This document shows, piece after piece, positions 14,736 to 29,100 of a stretch of 64,000 bases of DNA. Numbering within the stretch: position 1 is the first letter of the stretch; each line of letters starts with the position of its first letter. The notes under the pieces were generated by a model, which saw only the letters and a program-made list of their open reading frames with translations, was not told the origin of the DNA and did no database searches. The stretch is from Dipetalonema caudispina (Eukaryota; Nematoda; Chromadorea; Rhabditida; Onchocercidae): positions 124,001-188,000 of the forward strand of contig JABVXV010000027.1 in NCBI GenBank assembly GCA_013365325.1. Direction: 5' to 3'. A program made the translations under genes and the position numbers.

Positions 14736-14795
14736 CCTTAATGAATAATGTGTCAGTTTCCGTATGCTTCTTGGATCCAAAGCAGTCACCACAAG
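14736..14795 (-). other. Candidate small coding exon (20 codons)
   Basis: Sixty bases flanked by ACACAG and GGTTGAG, open in phase 0, encoding LVVTALDPRSIRKLTHYSLR. It stands out from its low-complexity surroundings but has no identified partner exons. It could be a 5' exon of the minus-strand gene at 8500 or chance. Confidence 0.2.
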
Positions 14796-17700
14796 CTGTG
14801 TAATGTTGTGGACGGACACAAACATATATACATATATATATAAGCGCTTTAATACCAATTTGCAAATTTTTTCATAGGAAAAAACGAAAAGACTGGATAC
14901 CTATCCAGATTAATTAGGATTGAAATTTCCACAGTTTTGAAACTCCTCTTTCCGGAAATTATAGAAAGTTATTTCATCAAGAGATTTACTCTGATAGCGT
15001 GATTTACTGTAATTTCTTCAAAAATTTCAACAAAATTTGGAGTGGTAAACTTTCATTCATTGACCCATTCTGAGGTATGTCTAACTCTCCTACGATCTTT
15101 TCACGAAAATTTTTGAATAGATCAATATATAATTGATGGATGTAGTAGTCTCCCAAAATCAACAAATATACAAATTCCTATCTGAAGATTTCTGAAACAA
15201 AATTATCATTGGTAGCTGCATCGCATTCATCTAAGAGATTATTTAATGAGCATAAGGTTTGAATTAGCTTTGTCACATACTTATAGAAAAAAGTTTCTTG
15301 ACTAGTCGAAGTTTAAAAAAATAAAACGGGCTTATCCAAAAATTATCCAATGCACACCAATAACACTCGGTGAGTTTGAATTATCAGTTATCAGAAGAAG
15401 GGATCCATAATTGTTGAACTCTTAACTAACGGAAAAAAAAAAACACTTCTAGCGTAAAGGGATGGAGTTAATTTAAGTTACATTCATATTCTGATTGCTT
15501 AATCCGTAAAAGTACTAACTAAAGAATCAAGAAACATGGTGAAACATACAGAGAAGCCGGAACAACAGTCTTCAAATAATCGGTAATGAATATATGAATG
15601 TTCTATTAAATTTAATACGAAGTAGTATTTTTTGTTATTCGGTTTTTATTCTCTCTCTAAATTCTCTAAGTTTGTAATCAATACATTCAGCAAATTGAAT
15701 GAAGAATTGACAGAAAATTCTGTTAGCATTGCTCGAATTCGATAATTTAAATGTATTGAAGAAAATTGATAGGATCGTAAATAAATATGATAAAATAAGA
15801 ATTAATATAGAAAATCAATTTTAAAGCATACAGTTGATCAGATAACGGATATATTTCTTGAATTATTTCTCATCCTGATGTTTGTTTTGTCAGTAAGAAT
15901 ACTTTACTTGAAATCCACGGAAATTTGTTCTTATCAGATTCTACCAGTTAGTTGCATTTTAAACTCCTCTAAGTAGATTAAAATTGATGAACAGTGTTGA
16001 AATTTTCATTTCTTCAGTCACATTTCATAATTGCTTGATTTTAAGGATTTGAAAATTTTTTCCCTTTTGAAAAAGAACATATTAGAATTTTCGAAATTGA
16101 GAACTGAAGAAAATTGCATGAAAAGATTTCAAAACAAACTGAGCACGGATTAATTGATTCATCGTTTACTTTTTGGTAATTTTGCACGGCTGAATGTATT
16201 GTCATAAATCTAAAGGTAATTTTTATTCTCTAAGTTCCGAAAACTACTATAAAACTGTAACAAAAAAGCACTTTTAAACATTTTTAATTAATTTTATGAC
16301 AATTTAATGAATGCTCAATTAGAACATTACATTTATTTATTCCTTTCATACATTTGCACATTTTCTATGTGCCTTAGGCTTTTTGATCCCTGTTAAGAGA
16401 AGAAAATTCAAAGAGGATTGTTATTTTCATTAACTGAAGAAATGAAGCGCTCTGTGCTATCCTCAGATGATTGCGCTACATGGAAATAAAATGTACAACG
16501 ATCTGATCGCTGAAATGTATGGCATTGTTCTCTGCTTTTTTTTCATTGCATATTTTTCGAGTTTTCTATTGAACTTGCAAGAATGTTGATTGGACTCATT
16601 TGACTTAAAAGGAAAATAATAATTGTACTAATAATATCATACAACAACATGATAACAAAGACTGTTTTGAATAGTTCAAGTGTAAATGTGTAAAAGTGAA
16701 ATGACAATTTTATTTATTAGTATTTCTGATTTTTAAAATTTTTGAGGTTTAATCGTTACAAAGCCTTTTCGAGAAGTTATTTCATTTGATAACGAAAACA
16801 TTGATCTTTCGAAAGAGATAAAAAGTATTTTAATACACTAAACATCTTCAATTCGAGCTAATCATATTGATCAGGAAGTTGAATCTATTTTTATGATATC
16901 ATTATTAGCAGTTGTGTTCTTGAGTTTAGAATCTAATTGAATGGATGAAAACCTTTCAACAAGAAATGAATTCGAACTTTTGATTTATAACTTATGAAGG
17001 AGGTAAACTTCCTGAATTTACCAGTTTTTCTGGCTTTTATTTCATCTTCTGCCTACATTTTCTCCCGCATCGTAATGAATTGCAAATGCCAAAGTCAGCA
17101 AGTTCGTTTTTTTTTCTTTTTATGATTGTTAACGTAAAATTTTATTTTATTAGCATTGGTAACGAAATGATCATACCAGTAATTATTGTTTAATGTGATG
17201 AAAGGATGCTCAACAGATGGAGTGATTCAAACCAGTAACTTAATCGACTGAAATTGCTCTTCAAATGGGAAATATATGGGTGGAACGGGAAGAGAAGAGG
17301 GAAGCTGTTGGAATTTTAAAATAAACAAAAACTATTTTGCTTGCAGAACTACTCATATATTAGCAAAATTTGCAAAGTTTTTTTTTTTTCTCTCTCGAAT
17401 TGTGGCAAATTACCGTCTTTTTTTTTTTTTAACAGAAAAAAATGGCGAAAAAAAAAAATTAACCATTGTTCTCTTTTTCTCATATCAGATTTTTTATCTT
17501 TGCGCGATAATCGAAAAAGAGAGATGAAATATCTAAAAGTTAGAAGACTGGAAGAGAAATTTATCAAGGAGAGAGAATCGTTTTGCTAGGGGGCATGATT
17601 ATTTGGTGAATAATCTACAACCATACCCCGTGCAATAGCGATACCCGTACAACGATACCCGTGTAACGATACTCACCACTATTACTACAATAAGCAACGG

Positions 17701-19089
17701 TAAAAGGTGCCAATACAACATGATTTATTGACAAAAAGAGATTTTCTCTCTTCTTCAATCTTTTTTTCTTTTTTTTTTCATAGAATTTCATGAAGTCGAA
17801 TGAAATTTCATAGCAAAACTTGTTGCGTTCTTTAGGAAATTAACAGACAAATATTTTGTATTCTCTTCTACTATATTTTATTTCTATCTAAGCATCCGTT
17901 ATGTTTAGAACTAAGTGGAATAGAATAAGTGGAATGGACTGGATCGAAAATGAATTAATTTTATTATAAGAATAATTTTATGAATAGAAATATTAATACA
18001 GTAAATGGTATCGAACGAATTCGATTCCAATTATAATGCTTTATATTCACTAACATTTCACTGCATTATTCACAAACTATTTCGGTAACAAAATTGAAAT
18101 TTGTATTGAATTCAAGTGCCAAAAAATCTAAGACTAGAAGAATCATTAATTGTTTGTTAACAGTTATTAAGATAATTACACTACGAAATTCATAATTTAA
18201 TTAAAAAGTGGTTAGCGTCGTTGCTCACTACGCCAATATAATTTATAATTTTATGGGAAAAGTTGAAAGGCAACAAATTTTCTGAAAATTTCGTTTCTTT
18301 TCAAATTTTCGGGAAAAGCTGACTACAGTGAGAGTTTAATAATAGTTGGGGGTAATTAAGTGATAGGATTGGATGATAATGAATGATAAAGCTGCTATAG
18401 AATAGATCAAAAGATAAAGAAATCTTTGTAAAAGTTCATTTTCATCAATCACAGTTTTAATTGCCACTATCCCCTTATAATTCAGCTCAGATATCACACA
18501 AAGTCTTATATTCCTCAAACTCACTAGTTTGAAGAAAAATATAAATGTTACAACAATTAGGAAATTGATTACAAGATGTGATCTTATCGTAAAAGTTAGA
18601 TGAACTTAAGGAAGAAGAATATTTAATATCCATTTGTTTCTGATCCATGTAAATTACTTGTCCAAGAAGCGTTAAGCTGTCAAGGTATCAAGAACTTTAG
18701 TTCAATAATTCGAGAAATTTTAGAAGTGTGAAATAGTTAAATGATTTTAGTCGAAGTTAGTTTTGTAATTTAATTTTATTCACATTTAATTCGCAACAAT
18801 TTTGCAACTTGCTCCGTCAAAGAGGAAGTCAAAGTTCACGTTAGTGTAACCCAGTTCAATCCAATACTGGTTTTTTAACTATTCCCGTACAGTCAGATGG
18901 TATCCATTTGTCCATTTACGTCACTCAAAAATGGAATTCAAGCGTACAATATTGTCCTATTCCACCCAACAACAATGGAGGCGGAGGAAAATGCGCCATT
19001 TAGAAAGGATCTTCACAAACGTTATCGAACATCTGTTGCAAAGTTTGCTCCTTTCTGCATTATTCCTACGATTAATAAATAATTTCTAT

Positions 19090-19133
19090 ACGTGTATGTG
19101 TGCGTGTATACGTGTGCATGTGCGTGTGTGTGA
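19090..19133. repeat. GT-rich imperfect microsatellite
   Basis: Alternating CGTGTATGTGTGCGTG-type purine-pyrimidine sequence, about 1 kb upstream of the dual oxidase start codon. Confidence 0.85.
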
Positions 19134-20076
19134 GTGGTTGGTGGTGTCTATCGATGTGTTTGCACGTTATTTGTCAAACATTTTATTTTTTCGAAATCAA
19201 TACTAATAATTTATCATTTCTTTCAACTTTTAAATGAGAGAAATAAAAAATGTCAAAGCTACCAAAAATTCCGATCGTTTTCCTCCTCGTCATCCTCAAA
19301 GCATCTTCTCATGTTATTATTATTAATATTATCTTTGCAATCAATTTTTGCACCATTCTCACTTCCACAGATCACTTTTCACAGTGGCAAATCGTCGAAT
19401 TATTTTTCAGACCTAATCGCTGATAGAAATCACTTTTACATACCATTAAAATTTGCCATTACCGGATTTTTTTTTTCTTAAATTTTTTAAAAAATTAAAA
19501 GTTGGATGCGCTTCTTGAATGATTAATTATAATGGCGTTATCTAACAGTAGTATTAATGCCTCTAATCCCTAATCCTACTCTTACTACTTCTATTAATAC
19601 TACTACTACTACTGCTACTGCTATTTTACCGCTTAAAAACATTGCTATTGAAATCTTAAATCTTTCCAAATTAACAACTTTCTTTGTCATTATTTGAATT
19701 GATACCATCGTTAATATCAAATTTGTTTGATTGTAAAATGCAATAGATTGATAATAATTATCATTATGATTGTCATCATGTATTGTTGTTAAAAAGAAAG
19801 AAAGATCACATTGAACAAGTAATGTGTAGTAGAAGCGGTAGTTGTTGATGTAAAGATGATTATATATTTGCATGGAGCATTATAAGTAGCATTCTCTCAT
19901 CAATGCCTTCTAAACATTCTTTTCATCCTGAAGCACCGCCCGAATTCATTTTCAAACTCTTCCATCACATCTTATTTTCATTCATACGTCTCATTTGTCC
20001 GTCACATTTTTGTCCTTTGCTAGATGTCTAAGTAAAACCTATGTATCCACTCTTAGCATAAGCTTCTAAGCAACAC

Positions 20077-20082
20077 TTTCAG
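20077..20082 (+). promoter_or_regulatory. Possible spliced-leader acceptor of the dual oxidase
   Basis: CTTTCAG ends at 20082, 46 bases before the start codon at 20129. This matches the nematode splice-acceptor consensus and is the nearest good acceptor upstream, so it may be the trans-splice site. Not verified by transcript data. Confidence 0.35.
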
Positions 20083-20128
20083 CAATTATCACTCGAATTA
20101 AAACTTTATATCAAGCCATCATCAAACA

Positions 20129-23100
20129 ATGTTACATATAAAGAAGCAGCTATTGCTGCAAGCTGTATTATTATCCTTCTTATCACTTACAGTTAATGGT
20201 AGGTTTTCAAAGATTACTACTTACTACTAAAGTGATCTTTCATTATTATCTTTATTGCAATTAACCGCAAGTTGCATTGATTAAATGAATTTTGTTGAAT
20301 GAATGATAATTATGCTTTTAGAGATTTTTAGAGCATTTACTAACTTCTAAATATTTTTAACATTTGAGTTGAGTTTATTTAAATTTATTTTAGCAAGCAT
20401 GAAAAAAATGAAATTCATATGATTTTCTGACCATTTCCAATTTTTCATTATAATTTCCGCAAAGGTATATGCTTTTTTGAAGTTTGCAAAAAGAAGAGAA
20501 GCAATTTAAATCAATCTTTTTTTCTTGAAATAAAGAATGTTTTTGATAACAGTTTCTCACTAGTTTTATATTTTCTATTTTAATTCATTTGAAATCAGAT
20601 ATTGGACAATTTAAGTTTCCAAATTTCAACTTCTTTTTATTTGCTACACTTTAGAACATAAAGAATTCCCTCTCGAGGTAGTACTGGTTTCTCAAAACAT
20701 TTCATTTATTATTAATATAGACGAGTTATCACGTTTGAAAATCGCTTTCTAATATATAAATTGATAAAATTATTACAATATCAAGCATAATAGCAAAATT
20801 AAACCTTATTAAATTAATAATCTATTTGAGTATAGTGATATGCTTAACAATTGATGTATGAAATATGAAATATATTTCATAAGATATGAAAGATTTATAT
20901 GCGTTGTATTCAAAGTAAATTTATAGGTCAAATTTATTCATTCGCTGATAAAATGGGGATTGTTTGGGATTGCACAATAGATTCAATCATCTTAATAGAA
21001 ATACATGAATAAGTAGTAATAATGAGCTAAAAAATCTCCTAATAATATCTATAAAATATAGGTCTTGAAAGAATTTATGAATATCAACGATACGATGGAT
21101 GGTTCAACAACCTTGCCAATCCTCATTGGGGTACTGTGGGTAAGCATTTATTTCCTTCTTTTTTTTTTCTCAAAAAAAAAAGATATCATTCTTACTAATA
21201 ATTTTTCGCTGTATCGATAATGAATTTACAAACATAAAGAATCCAATCCAATATCTGAAGTGTTGAAAGAAATCTTTCATGCTTATCATTTATTTGTTTA
21301 AAAGTATTGCAGGTGAATAATATCTGCGAATAACGAAATTAATTGATTTTGAACTGTACCTAAAACTATTCCGGAATTTTTTTTTTATACCAAAATTTCA
21401 GGATCACATTTACATCGCGATGCACCAAGTCGATATCAGGATGGTGTCTATATGCTTAATACTAATTTACCATCTGCACGAGCCATTTCAGAGTTGGTCT
21501 TCAAAGGACCAGCTGGAATACCAAATAAACGAAATGTTACCACAATGCTTGCTTTCTTCAGTAGGTTCTGAAATATTTCGGAGAAAGATTCTGATTGAAT
21601 GATTATTAAGGAGAAATACGCAGTGCAATGCTTGTAGAAATGTTTCTTCGTTCAAGAAGTGTTCTTGTCCGATTTCTGTGCAACGTTGTCAGAATAGCTT
21701 TGATTCCTTCTTCCCTTCTTTTTTTTTTTCTTTTTTAATTTTGTACTTTTTCATGGAAAATGTACAGAAAAATCTTTCTGCTGAATAATTCGCCGATTCT
21801 TAAAACGACTTTTTCGACATTCTATGAATGTCTTTTTAAATCATTTCAACCGCAAAAAGAAATTGTTCCCAAAAGTATTCCTTCCTCAGTTTTTTTTTTC
21901 TTTTACATTTCTGCAGAATGAATGAAATAACAAAAACTAACAGTGGGTGGGTTGTGTGCTCATTCATTCATTTTTATAGAGCTTGGTAAGAAATTAAATT
22001 AATTACCGGACATCGAATTTTCTTTGTAAAATAAAGGCCAAGTATTTTTAAAAAAAAGTGCGATTGCTGGAAAAGCACTGTTATGGTGCAGAATAAAATC
22101 TGTCAAACTAAATTAGTTCATTTTGTACTGAACTGTGCGATCATCATGTAGTAAGTGCAAGTAGTAAATATCCATCAACAAAATTAGAATCCACAAGATG
22201 AAATTACTGATTTACTTGACGGTTACAACTAGAAGGAAGAAGTAAACAGTAAAAGGGTGAGAAGAAAGGAAATGTATGAAAGAAGAATCCAAACTCAGAA
22301 TTCTTTGTTTCTACGAATAAATTAATTGCAGGTCAAGTAATTGCATACGAAATTATGCAATCTACTTTAGTTAGCTGTCCGTTAGAGATGCACAAAATTC
22401 CGGTACCACGCTGTGATGCTGTTTTTGATGCCCAATGTATGGGTAAAACTGAAATTCCTTTTGTTCGCGCAAAATATGACAAGAAAACCGGGCATGGCTT
22501 TAATGCACCACGTGAACAGGTAAGCTGTCTTGTTTCTCTATTCCTAAAATCGAAATTAAAAGTTCCTCTTCTTATTCAGCCAAAGGTACTATTCCATTTA
22601 CTACTTAATTGATATTGCTGCACAATAGGTTTCCTATAACGGATAACATAGGTATAAATATTTCTTTTTTAAGAAACAGGTTTTTGATCATTTGTTGAAG
22701 AGAAATGTTCGTGACGTAATTTGATTTTATCATCTGTTTGTATTAGATTAGTGCGATGAATCGCATCTTTCATTTTCAGTTCTAATATCCATGCAAATGT
22801 ATGCCGATAAACTATAGTTCTTCAGTGATCCTTCTTCTAGATTGTTATGTGAATTCATAAGTTGCTGAGAAATTTGAATAGATATCGACATGAACAAATG
22901 AAGAAAGATATCTAAAAAAAAAAAAAAAAAAGAAGAAAATGCAGGGACAAGGAATTTATATTTTGTTGAATCTCTGTAAAATGAAAGTGAACATTTGTTG
23001 GAGTGCAAGTCTAAAAATAAGAGCAATTTATATTTTTCCGTTCTTATTACAATATCATGAAGGAGACTTACAACAGAAGCGTTCCATCTGGCTTAATCTA

Positions 23101-26100
23101 ATCTTCTTAGTAAAAGCTATTGTTTTAATTTCTATACTTTATCCTACTGGATTAACTAATTTTCATGATCACACAGAATGATCACAGTCATTGAATATTG
23201 AAAAAATTTACAAATTAAGTGCTGACTAATTATCCAATCGGTCATTCAGTTTAACTTGCCCGCTGTTAATCATAAATATGCCAATTACCATTCAAGTTAA
23301 TTATTTAGCTAATTTCGAAGAAAAGAGTATACTTCGAAATTTTTTTCCTTATAGTATCTTTTACGTTCATAGTTGTTTAATTCAACATTCGAAACATTTC
23401 TACGTAACACGTAATCTTCACTTGGCGTAACACACAAATTTAAACTTGGTTAAATGAGCACTATCAGAGATCCTTATCAAAAATTTTTATCAATATCATT
23501 CATCCATTACATCTTGCTTAATGCTGCAAGTAATTTAACTTGAAAATCCTAGAAATTAGCATTCTTTTTCATCATAAATATGAAGGTATTGCCGCTATCA
23601 GCAAGTTTCAGATTAATTGGATCAGAAAATTTTGTTCACATTTATGAGGTACTTCAATCATTCATTTTATAAATACGAAGTATATGTCCTTGTAAGATAA
23701 AATGAAAAATAAGCGAAGAATGGAACAATTAGTTAGATTAGGGAATGAAAAAGGAATGTAAAAGAAGAAATTTTGTCAAAATATTTTATGGGCCGTATGA
23801 TTGAATTTATTTCGTATTTAAAAAATAGCAAGAAAAATGAGATAGCAATTGTTGGGTAACTTTTTATAACGAAAATCCAAAATCTGATTTTTTGTATTAT
23901 TAAATAACTATTGGTACTTGAAATGACTTATATATTATTAATTTCAAAAGGAAACCTTTGTAAAATACTATTTCCTTTTAGTTTACAAAAAGTGGCAAAA
24001 AGGCATATTTGTCCACTTTGTCATAATCTATTCAGTCAGTTATTTTTAATTATCAATTATGAATATTTGAAAAAATTTCATTTCGATTTTAACAAGTTTT
24101 TTTTTACTCATGCAAATAGATTCATTATGGATAATAGTTTGCTCTTTTTTAAGCTTCAGAAATAAAAGTTTGACCACCACTTTTCCACTGAAATGTAAAT
24201 AATAATAAATGAGAAACGGATTAATTTTCCTGTGAATTTTGCAATTGATATAGTACATTATAAATTAAAAGGCTAAAAAATGACCCGTCATCTTCTGTTG
24301 AGAAAGAGAAAATAACGGGTCATTTTTTCGTCTTTTCAATTTATACAATTAGATATTATTGTGGTCAAGTCTGTCTTTTTCAAATGTTATGACAAATTTA
24401 AATTACGATTTGCTCCTCGTGGCGCACAAATACAATTACATCAAAACTTGACCATCTTCTTTCTAGCAAAAATGAAATAAATACCAATCATGTTTATCTT
24501 AAATGATTAAACGACAAAAAATTTGATCTACAAGTGATAAGGACTATAAAATTTTCTAAACTCTTATTAAAAAGTTTCAAGGGTTAAAATATTAGTCCAA
24601 TTAAATTTCATGACAAAATAAATTTAATTGATAAACATGATGTTACTATATACCGGTTTATTGATGTTATAAGTACGGCAAATTAACAAATAATAAACAG
24701 CAAGTTCTACTTTTTGAATATATCATTAAATTTTTAATGCTGAACATTTATAGAATGAATACACGGAAAGAAAAAGACGTGAAATATAATTTAACGTAAC
24801 ATGTAAAATAAATTTGTGATGTGCAGTCACCATACAGTTCTGTGATGAAATATGGAAAGATTAATTAAATTTAAACCACCGTATAAGACAATTTCTTATT
24901 TTAACTCTACGATGAATTTTAATTCAAATTCCTTAGCTATTAAAAAATTTAAAATTGAAATTGCAGGTGAACGAGCGTACCAGTTGGATTGATGCATCTT
25001 TTTTATATAGCACTCAAGAACCATGGATTGCTGCGCTTCGTGCTTGGCGTAATGGTTCATTAATGGAAGGACCTATGAAAGGTTATCCGCCTCTAAACGG
25101 TCCTCGTATTCCGTTAATCAATCCTGCACCACCGCAGATACATCGATTAATGAATCCGGAACGTCTTTTCAGCAAGTTTTTCTAAATCTTCCCAAATGAA
25201 GAATGTTATGAATGATCTGTCATAATGTTTGCTTAAAATAACTAATGTTAAATACTTCAATTACACTATTTATCATTCACTTTTCTACTTGCCGATATAG
25301 TCAGAACTCGTTTTTAGTTAATATTCAGTTGTATAGACGCTATAAGAAATAAAGTAAATTGCAAATTTGCAACTAATACTTGTTTGAGGAATGTTTGAAG
25401 GATTTGAAAGCTCCAAAATTTCAGTACGAAATTTATTAGCAAATAATTTTCGATTGAAATTAGAATAAATCCCACGCAATTGTAATTAAAAACATTTCTA
25501 ATGTTTTTAGAAGAGATAGTTGAAGGGAAAAGAAGAAGCAAGCTGAATTTCTAGCAATACATAGTTGGTTTCAGAGAGGAAAAGTAGGACGATATTTCAT
25601 TCTTTCATCACTGTATGAGTACAAGCAAAAGGTCACAATAAATTAATGGCAGGTAATTACATCTGATTATTGTTTTTATCAGAATTTCAGTGTTGGGAGA
25701 CCCTCGTATCAATGAAAATCCGGGTTTGTTAAGCCTGGGTTTGATGTTATATCGGTGGCATAACATACAAGCAAAACGAATTCAAGAAGAACATCCAGAA
25801 TGGACCGACGAAGAAGTATTTCAGGTTAGCTTTTTCCTTTTTTTCTTTTCAAAATTAAAATTTTCAATATGATGTATGCTAAACGAAAGAGATTATAGAG
25901 TGCTCGTCGATGGGTCATCGCAACACTGCAGAAAATAACTTTGTATGACTTTTTACCGGTCATGTTAGCGGATGAAAAAGCAGTTCCACCATATGAAAAG
26001 TACAAGCCTCATGTACCGCCTGGCATATCGCATGCCTTTGCTACCGCTGCTTTCCGATTTCCTCATACGATTGTACGTAAATAAGATACTTCTATAGAAA

Positions 26101-29100
26101 TTTCAAAAAAAAGGAAAAAAATTGAAAGATATTTATTCATTTGTTTCCGTTAACTGAATGCTCGATTTGTATTTCCTATCAGTCCCATATGACTGATCTA
26201 GTTAATGAGTATTTGAGTACAGGTACCGCCAGCTTTGTTATTTCGAAAACGAGCAAATGGGAAGTGTGAATTTCGTGATGAAGTAGGCGGTTATCCAGCA
26301 TTGAGACTATGTCAGAATTGGTGGAATGCACAGGATATTGTACAGGAATATTCAGTGGATGAGATTGTCCTTGGGATGGCATCGCAAATTGCCGAGGGCG
26401 AAGATGTCATTGTTGTTGAAGATTTGAGAGGTATGTGATTGCTAAAATTGGTTGTTTTATTTTCAAAAAAAAAAAAGTCATAAAAGAATTTTATAAAATG
26501 AAATACTGATATTTATAAAAATTTACAACACATTTGATGATAATTTATTCTGAGATATTATTTACATCAATGAATTTTGATAATTTTCTTTTTTTGAGAT
26601 ATTACTTACATCGGCACGAGCGTAGGATTCTAAATGTAAATAACATTGTTTAGATTTCAATATTTTAGATTTTGTCTTTGGTCCGATGCACTTTACTCGT
26701 TTGGATGTTGTTTCGAGTTCCATTATGCGTGGCCGTGATAATGGTCTGCCATCGTATAACGAATTACGACAAAGTTACAATCTTCCCGTTAGAGAATGGA
26801 AAACAATTAATCCCATGCTGTACAAGGAAAGGCCTCAGGTAGAATTCTTCTCAATTTTTTTAATGAGAGAGAAAAGAGATGCAAAGTTTTCTACTAAGAA
26901 TTATTTTTCAATCATAATTTTTCGGTATTATCCTCTGTAAAAGTTTCAAAAGCAAAAGAAATGTGTAAGCATCTAAAGAATTCTGATGGGTGTACTATTT
27001 TCAACCTCTTTTTTTCTTATTCCGTAGATATGATATGAATAATCTCTGATTGTTGTTTTTGAAAATTTGAATTTGAAATTTCACTTTTTTCTCAGATGTT
27101 TCATGAACTGGAAAAATTGTATGAAGGTGATATTTCGAAGCTTGATGCTTACGTTGGTGGAATATTGGAGACAAATGGTGAAGGTCCAGGTGAACTCTTT
27201 AGAGCAATCATTCTTGATCAATTTTTAAGACTGCGTGATGGCGATCGATTTTGGTTCGAAAACACTTGGAACGGGTTTGCCATCAATTTCGTCTCTTTTT
27301 CAACTTATAGTTGTTACATTGTATAAATTTACTTGTTAGCTTTTTACTTTTCTCAAATTCAATTCAAATATCAAAATACTAATGAGTCGATGAGATATAA
27401 AATTGAAGAGTGTTAGTTTCGAAATTTTAGAACTTAATTCAAAAATTGAAGAAACAAGAAGTTAACTAATACTGGATAACTGCTTCTCTTTCATAGATTA
27501 TTGGTTAGCAAACGAATTTTATTTTACAAAATAGTTAAAATGTATGAAATTTACTATCTGAAACTTCACTCACATAAAATTCTCTGAGTCTACCAACGTA
27601 TCTTAGAATGCTCACTGAAGAGGAAATTCAACAGATACATTTAACAACGTTACGCGATATTATCCGAGAAACAACATCTATCGATGAAAACGAATTGCAG
27701 GAAAATGTCAGTGTTCGGTTCTTCTATTCCATAATGTTTATATATATATATAGAGAGAGAGAGAGAAGAAAAAAAGAAGAGAGAGAGAAATACCTTTGAA
27801 CAAGAATGATATAAAACTTTACTTACATAAGTTCATTGGTTCATTTCTACGTAATGAGAGAGATTCGAAAATTACTCACACATTAGAAAGTTTTTTACTT
27901 TCTTTTTTTTTCTTCAAAATCTGCAAAATTAATGGTAAAGGTGTTTCTTTGGCACGATGGTGATCCATGCGGTCAACCGTTTCAAGTAAATACCAGTGGT
28001 TTGGAGCCATGCATACCTTTCATGCGTTTCGATCATTTCACCGGCAATGAAGTAACATTTATTTTTTCCTGTATTGCGCTTGGCATCATTCCACTCAGTA
28101 TGTTTACAATTTGCAAATGTTGATTATGAATTTGAAGTAAAATATAGAAATTTTTAAGTTAAATATAAAATTTGATTATTCAGTTCTTTTAAAATTTACA
28201 ATGATTAGTTTATGTGACATTTTAGATGATAATTTTTGAGTACATAAAAGGATGAATTTCACACAGAATGACTGGAAATAAGCAATTCTGTTAAATATCT
28301 TGATATAGTACTCTTTTATATGATACAATAGGAATAAAATTTCGCTCTTCAAAAGTTTTTAATTAGAAGCAAATACTGATTTCAGTTTGTATCGGAGTCG
28401 GATATATGTTGATACAAAAGAGAAAGAAAATGGGAGGTGATATGGAGCCATGTTTTAAAAAACTATTCTTAGAAAGTACTAATTCGGACAATATCAAAGT
28501 CTCACTTGTTAAAAAGAATAGTGAAAAGGAAAAATTGCATCTATCTGGTCTGTTCTTTACATATTATCATTTCGTAAATCGTTAAAAATTTCAATATGTA
28601 CTGTTCTAGAATGACATACTTACTTTGCTAATGATTAGTTGTGAATTGTATCATTCATTTAGCTAATTAAATTGCAACATATGTTTTTCATATAGTCAAC
28701 TTTTACTAAATGAGCAAAAAAAATTACAGCCATTGAATGGATCAGTAAAAATTATTGCCGATCGGTGATTCTAATTATTGATGATACACCACTGATTCGA
28801 TTGGAAAAACCACGTGGTGGTCTGCTGCGATGTCTTGACTTTAGTGATGTCAATTTCGTAAATGTCGCCGTTTCTGATCTGAATAGTTGCACCCATCCAT
28901 TCGTTATGATATCCATCCCAAAACACTACGATTTAGTTTGTTTCCTTTTGATATTCTTCTGTAATATTACGGTAAAATATCATTGTTGTAAAAGATTTTT
29001 CCAGTTTCCAGTTATTACCATCTAACATTTGAAAACGAGCTGTTGATTGATATTCTATGCCCTGAAGTATATTCATGCGTCTTAGAAGCAGAATTATCGA

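Larger units (their letters stand above)
8501..20128. other. Large gene-poor AT-rich region
   Basis: About 11.6 kb without a gene I can build. It contains homopolymer runs, AT-rich simple sequence such as the ATT repeats around 10451-10475, a run of near-identical 14-base units around 17636-17680, a GT-rich tract at 19090-19133 and CTA/CTG triplets around 19590-19625. Two short minus-strand stretches look like possible coding exons (12291-12355 and 14736-14795). The right end must hold the promoter of the dual oxidase, but I see no motif I can name. Confidence 0.5.

Noticed and set aside
18897..19481. Overlapping plus-strand open frames up to 115 codons upstream of the dual oxidase
   Set aside because: They have no splice partners or recognisable domain and run through a GT microsatellite, so they are probably chance frames.
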